DNA from: Candidatus Eremiobacterota bacterium
Lineage (GTDB): Bacteria > Vulcanimicrobiota > CADAWZ01 > Ess09-12
Direction: 5' to 3'
Assembly: GCA_031082125.1 (NCBI GenBank)
Contig: JAVHLM010000004.1
Span: 62,001-126,000 of the forward strand
DNA length: 64,000 nt
How positions within the stretch are numbered: position 1 is the first letter of the stretch; every line of letters begins with the position of its first letter. A model generated the notes under the pieces. The model was not told the origin of the DNA. It did not search any database and saw nothing but the letters and a program-made list of their open reading frames with translations. This document shows positions 60,858-64,000 of the stretch, piece by piece. A program made the position numbers and the translations under genes.

Positions 60858-61295
60858 ATGCAGATAGAAGGATATGACTTCCCGGATGGGATCCTGTACC
60901 ACGGTGAGCATGCCTGGGCCAGGATCGAGAGCCCTGAGCGCGTAATCATCGGCATGAACGATTTTTTCCAGAAGTCTGCCGGCGAGATTGTCTATGTCGA
61001 TCTTCCTTTTGAAGATGACGAGGTGGAGAAGGGTGAAACCTGCGGGAAAATCCAGTCGGGCAAATGGGTGGGCAAGCTCGTGGCGCCCCTTTCAGGGGTG
61101 GTGACCGAGGTGAACTCGGCCCTTGAGGATGACCCTTCCCTTATCAACAAGAGCCCTTACGGTGACGGCTGGATTGCCGTGATAAAACCCTCGGCCCTCG
61201 AAGAGGCGAAGGCGGAGCTTCTCGCCACCGCCGCAGCCATCGAGAGCTGGCTGCGCACAGAGATACAGAAAGCCGAAGAGCTTAAGAAGAGATAG
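60858..61295 (+). CDS. gcvH: GcvH-like lipoyl carrier protein
   Basis: The 145-residue product is a biotinyl/lipoyl-carrier domain with the glycine-cleavage H-protein layout: GEIVYVDLP, then CGKIQSGKWVGKLVAPLSG. The lipoyl-lysine is the Lys in QSGKW, aligned with the K of ESVKAVSDLYAPVSG in ordinary GcvH. GCS H-proteins carry aminomethyl groups from glycine to make 5,10-methylene-THF, the substrate of MetF. GcvP and GcvT are not in the window. GGGGGGAAAGGAG lies upstream. Confidence 0.8.
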   Translation: MQIEGYDFPDGILYHGEHAWARIESPERVIIGMNDFFQKSAGEIVYVDLPFEDDEVEKGETCGKIQSGKWVGKLVAPLSGVVTEVNSALEDDPSLINKSPYGDGWIAVIKPSALEEAKAELLATAAAIESWLRTEIQKAEELKKR

Positions 61296-61327
61296 GCATT
61301 CCAAGCCTTTGCTTCCGGAGGTGGAAG

Positions 61328-61987
61328 ATGTCCTCTGACGATTTTCTCTCTTCCCTCACCGGGGAGGAGAAGGAATTTTTCGCTTCCTTTCACCGTCCCA
61401 TAGATATCCAGAGATTTCTTGATACGGTGCGTTACAATGACGGCTACAACTGGAAATCTCCCCGCCAGGCCCTCCTCGAGGGCACGGCGAACTGCGGAGA
61501 GGGCGCCCTGATTGCCGCCGCAGCCTTCAAGTTCATGGGCGCCGAGCCCCTGGTGATGGACATGGGCGTTGTGGACGACGACGATCACCTCGTGGCCCTC
61601 TTTAAGCATGACGGGCACTGGGGCGCCGTGGCCAAGTCCAACACGACGCTGCTGAGATTCCGGGAGCCTGTCTTCAGAAGCGTGAGAGAGCTCGCCATGT
61701 CCTATTTTGAGTTCTATTTCAACGTGAAGGGCTTCAAGAGCCTGCGCAGGTTCTCCCTCCCGATAAACCTTGACGGCCTCGAGCCCCGTGACTGGGTCAC
61801 CACCGCGGCGGATCTCAACATTTACAATGAACAGTTTGCACGCCTTCCCTATGAATCGATCCTCACCATCAAGATGGAAGAGAACCTCACGATTGCGGAG
61901 CCAGATGTAAGGAAGGCCTGTTTCCTCGGCGCCAGCAAGACAGGCCTTTATGTCCCCCCCGGCTGCGATATCGAGGAGCTGGTCTGA
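61328..61987 (+). CDS. Transglutaminase-like cysteine-enzyme fold protein
   Basis: The 219-residue product has a Cys in TANCGEGALIAAAAFKFMG (about residue 57) and a downstream DDDHLVALFKHDGHWGAVAKS (His about 87), the Cys-His order of transglutaminase-like proteases. No signal peptide is present. It lies 32 bases after the GcvH-like gene with GGAGGTG upstream, so it may be in the same transcript. Function unknown. Confidence 0.6.
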   Translation: MSSDDFLSSLTGEEKEFFASFHRPIDIQRFLDTVRYNDGYNWKSPRQALLEGTANCGEGALIAAAAFKFMGAEPLVMDMGVVDDDDHLVALFKHDGHWGAVAKSNTTLLRFREPVFRSVRELAMSYFEFYFNVKGFKSLRRFSLPINLDGLEPRDWVTTAADLNIYNEQFARLPYESILTIKMEENLTIAEPDVRKACFLGASKTGLYVPPGCDIEELV

Positions 61988-62094
61988 CAGGCTAGAAATC
62001 GGGTCTGATTATCATCATTACCACAAATCTCCCTCTTGCCAGCTCCATACCACCTCTTGGCGACCTTTCCTGTATAAGGTTGCCTCCCTTCATA

Positions 62095-62100
62095 TATAAT
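62095..62100 (+). promoter_or_regulatory. Possible -10 element (TATAAT)
   Basis: TATAAT lies 32 bases before the next start codon; no matching -35 box is obvious. Confidence 0.35.
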
Positions 62101-62132
62101 AGAGAAAAAGAGAGCTTTCGGAGGAGAAGATT

Positions 62133-62822
62133 ATGATGATGACAGCCGCAATGGGAGCGCTCCAGACCACGGCCCCGATGCCTCATGGCGCACCTGACTG
62201 CCCGGGCGCTGCCGCCATTGAGCTCGAGGAAGTACCTGACCAGCTTCAATTGATGATAGATAAACGCGAAGAGAGACTGGAATCCCGCAGATCAATGCTC
62301 GAATCGGCGAGGCATGAAGAGGATTCCTGGAAAGACATATCGGAAAAGCAGCTCAAGACCCTGAATAAATGGGCCCGCGAGGACAAGTACCTCAGAAAGG
62401 CCGAGAAAGCGACCAAATTTACCGGAATTCCTTCGCCGACAATAATGATCCTGGGCGGAGTCATTCACAACCCGATTGTCGCGGCAGTGGGCGCCGTTCT
62501 GCTTCTTGGCTCCATCGCGGTGAAGGAGTTTTCAAAGAGAAGGATTGCAAAGATTGACAGGGAATTCGAGCCCCTCAAAAGGGAATACGAGAGCTCGGCG
62601 GCCACCTGCAACAGGGCAGCGGACAAGAAGACCCGCCTTGAGACCGAAGTGATGCAGCTTGAAAATGAATGCGCCTCCCTGAAGGCAAGGAAAGCACAGG
62701 CGGAGAGCGATATAAGAAATATGGCCGGGAGCCTTGAGCGCGGGCCTGAGGAGCTCTATAACGATGATGAGTACCTCGTCATCGGCGGGATAAGGCTCGA
62801 CAAGAAGCTTTACAATAATTAA
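62133..62822 (+). CDS. Membrane protein with coiled coils, function unknown
   Basis: The 229-residue product has a helical coiled-coil N-terminal half (Glu/Arg-rich, about 40-85), two closely spaced hydrophobic segments (about 97-115 and 118-135) and a second coiled coil (about 140-205). The layout is a helical hairpin in the membrane with coiled-coil arms on one side. GGAGGAG precedes the ATG by 6 bases. No family is recognised. Confidence 0.65.
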   Translation: MMMTAAMGALQTTAPMPHGAPDCPGAAAIELEEVPDQLQLMIDKREERLESRRSMLESARHEEDSWKDISEKQLKTLNKWAREDKYLRKAEKATKFTGIPSPTIMILGGVIHNPIVAAVGAVLLLGSIAVKEFSKRRIAKIDREFEPLKREYESSAATCNRAADKKTRLETEVMQLENECASLKARKAQAESDIRNMAGSLERGPEELYNDDEYLVIGGIRLDKKLYNN

Positions 62823-62858
62823 AGCCTCCCGCCAGTGAGAGCTGACGGGAGGCTTTTT
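62821..62858. terminator. Rho-independent terminator (bidirectional)
   Basis: AAAGCCTCCCG (62821-62831) pairs with CGGGAGGCTTT (62846-62856), followed by a T-run to 62858 on the plus strand. It sits between the convergent ends of the coiled-coil gene and the right-edge gene. Confidence 0.9.
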
Positions 62859-62879
62859 CGCAGGCCTGTGATGGCCCTG

Positions 62880-64000
62880 TTACTTTATGATTTTCAGGAT
62901 TTCCTCGTTGATGCGCGGGCATTTCTTATCAACGAAGGACTTCACCTTCTTCTCGATGTCGGGGAACTCCCCGATGGCGGCTTTCCTCAGTGACTCCCTG
63001 AATCCCGGGCTGTGGGTGTCGATTGAGGCCACGGCATCGGCAAGGAGCCTGGGAAAATTCTTGTCCCTGGCGGCGCGGAGATCTTTAAAGAAATCCTCGT
63101 GGGCGGCCTTGAACTCCTTCCCATGCTTTTCCCTCCAGTCTCCTGCGGCGAGCACAAGGTCCCTGGGGAGATCGGGGTATTTCTTTTCCACCATCGTGAG
63201 GACGTCTTCGGTGAACGAGAGGACCTCGGAAGAATGCTTCTCAATGGCGAAGGCGATGACGGTCCTGCGGAGGTCCTTTATCCTTGAGTGGAATTTGCCA
63301 TCTATTCTCTCAAAAAGCGCTCCGGCGAACTTGGGGTTCTGCTTCATTATCTCGCGGAAGTGGCGCGGGCCCCTTTCCTGCGTGGAGAGAGCAGAGAGCA
63401 CCTCAGGATACTTCTCCTGCGCAAGACTCCTCGCCTCGATCCTCATCTCTATGAAAAGGGTGGGATCCTTCTTCAACGCCGTATCGATGGCATCTCTCGC
63501 TATGGTAAGCGAAAGGCCGGGATATTTGTCCTTCATTATGGTGAGGCAGTCTGTCGCCACCTGGGGGTACTTTTCATTTATGACGGCGGAAAGGCTTTTC
63601 CTGAGACCGTTCTCCTCGTGGAGCTTTTTGAAGTCCTCGGGCACGGCAGAGTATTTTTCAGTAAGGAGCGTCTTTACTTCCTTCCTGAATTCCTTTGCGG
63701 GCCCCTCGTAAGACTTCTCGAGATCGCCTGCAACGTCAAGATAAAGCCGGGACAGGGCCTTGCCGTCCATTTTCTTCAGAGTCCTTATCTGCGACTTGAG
63801 AAAGCGGGTAGTAAAGCCTGGGTAGGCTTCAGCAAGGGAGAGGTAGAGTTCCCTCTGAAGGGAAGGGTAGTTCTTCTGCACCATATCCCGCACTTCGGCT
63901 CTCTTTGCCGACGGGGCGTTGATAAGGGAGTTCCTGGTCGAGTCGGGGAGCACCTGTGCCTGGAGCGCCAGGCACATCACTATCACTCCTGCGATAATCA
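62880..64000 (-). CDS. Secreted repeat protein with KYP-type repeats (cut by right edge)
   Basis: The frame runs to the window edge (at least 373 codons); the hydrophobic stretch IIAGVIVMCLALQAQ near the edge looks like the core of a signal peptide, so the start lies outside. The mature protein is almost all helical and contains a repeated signature of the form K-[YN]-P-x-L spaced every 25-40 residues (QKNYP, EKYS, EKYPQ, DKYPG, EKYPE, KKYPD, DKNFP, GEFPD, KKCPR), as in a HEAT-like solenoid. No family is recognised. Confidence 0.6.
   Translation of the reverse strand, partial: IIAGVIVMCLALQAQVLPDSTRNSLINAPSAKRAEVRDMVQKNYPSLQRELYLSLAEAYPGFTTRFLKSQIRTLKKMDGKALSRLYLDVAGDLEKSYEGPAKEFRKEVKTLLTEKYSAVPEDFKKLHEENGLRKSLSAVINEKYPQVATDCLTIMKDKYPGLSLTIARDAIDTALKKDPTLFIEMRIEARSLAQEKYPEVLSALSTQERGPRHFREIMKQNPKFAGALFERIDGKFHSRIKDLRRTVIAFAIEKHSSEVLSFTEDVLTMVEKKYPDLPRDLVLAAGDWREKHGKEFKAAHEDFFKDLRAARDKNFPRLLADAVASIDTHSPGFRESLRKAAIGEFPDIEKKVKSFVDKKCPRINEEILKIIK

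Overview
The window is a compact, GC-rich bacterial chromosome segment with about 59 protein genes and no tRNA, rRNA, CRISPR array, insertion sequence or phage gene that I could find. Many neighbouring genes overlap by 4 to 8 bases, including convergent pairs. GroES/GroEL, a sigma-70 factor, lipoprotein signal peptides and type IV pilus-type prepilins place it in Bacteria. GatE and GatD, the archaeal-type Glu-tRNA(Gln) amidotransferase, are present, which is unusual for a bacterium. The Ser/Thr-kinase-rich gene set, the archaeal-type GatDE and the Hdr/MvhD/MetFV one-carbon genes suggest an anaerobic member of a deep-branching or candidate bacterial phylum. I cannot name the phylum from the sequence alone.

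Layout, left part (1-16820): a lipoprotein cut by the left edge; a free-standing NuoE/NuoF diaphorase pair; a DUF4349-like lipoprotein; gatE-gatD and a MobB-like P-loop gene in one operon; an ABC-2 exporter operon (ATPase plus two permeases); small hypothetical and regulatory genes; a phosphodiesterase; a secreted SGNH hydrolase; and a 1093-residue DUF2339 polytopic membrane protein.

Middle (16821-51562): a signalling-rich region. Six proteins have Ser/Thr-kinase folds. Two are fused to FGE-sulfatase (C-type-lectin-like) domains, one to WD40 repeats, one to a pilin-like tail and one to a zinc ribbon; the sixth is a predicted pseudokinase with a beta-propeller. Around them lie four prepilin-type genes, a GH13-like enzyme, a SpoIIE/PP2C phosphatase, XdhC, a duplicated DUF4032-type protein, an alternative sigma factor, a clostripain-like peptidase, a Crp/Fnr regulator, groESL under two CIRCE-like operators, a HIT protein and a response regulator/histidine kinase hybrid.

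Right part (51640-62000): a ten-gene, tightly coupled operon for folate-linked one-carbon metabolism. It holds a FolT-like folate transporter, formate-tetrahydrofolate ligase, two different HdrA-like flavoproteins, MvhD, MetV, MetF, HdrC, HdrB and a response regulator, followed by a GcvH-like protein and a transglutaminase-like protein. The content matches the MetVF-HdrABC-MvhD methylene-tetrahydrofolate reductase complex of acetogens, except that HdrA is represented by two unlike subunits and the first has no conventional start codon. The window ends with a coiled-coil membrane protein and a secreted repeat protein cut by the right edge.

Main points for follow-up: GatDE in a bacterium; the two-HdrA methylene-THF reductase operon with CTGA/TTGA/ATGA start-stop overlaps; the kinase fusions (especially kinase-pilin); the variant double CIRCE control of groESL; and an interlocking leader RNA near the left edge.
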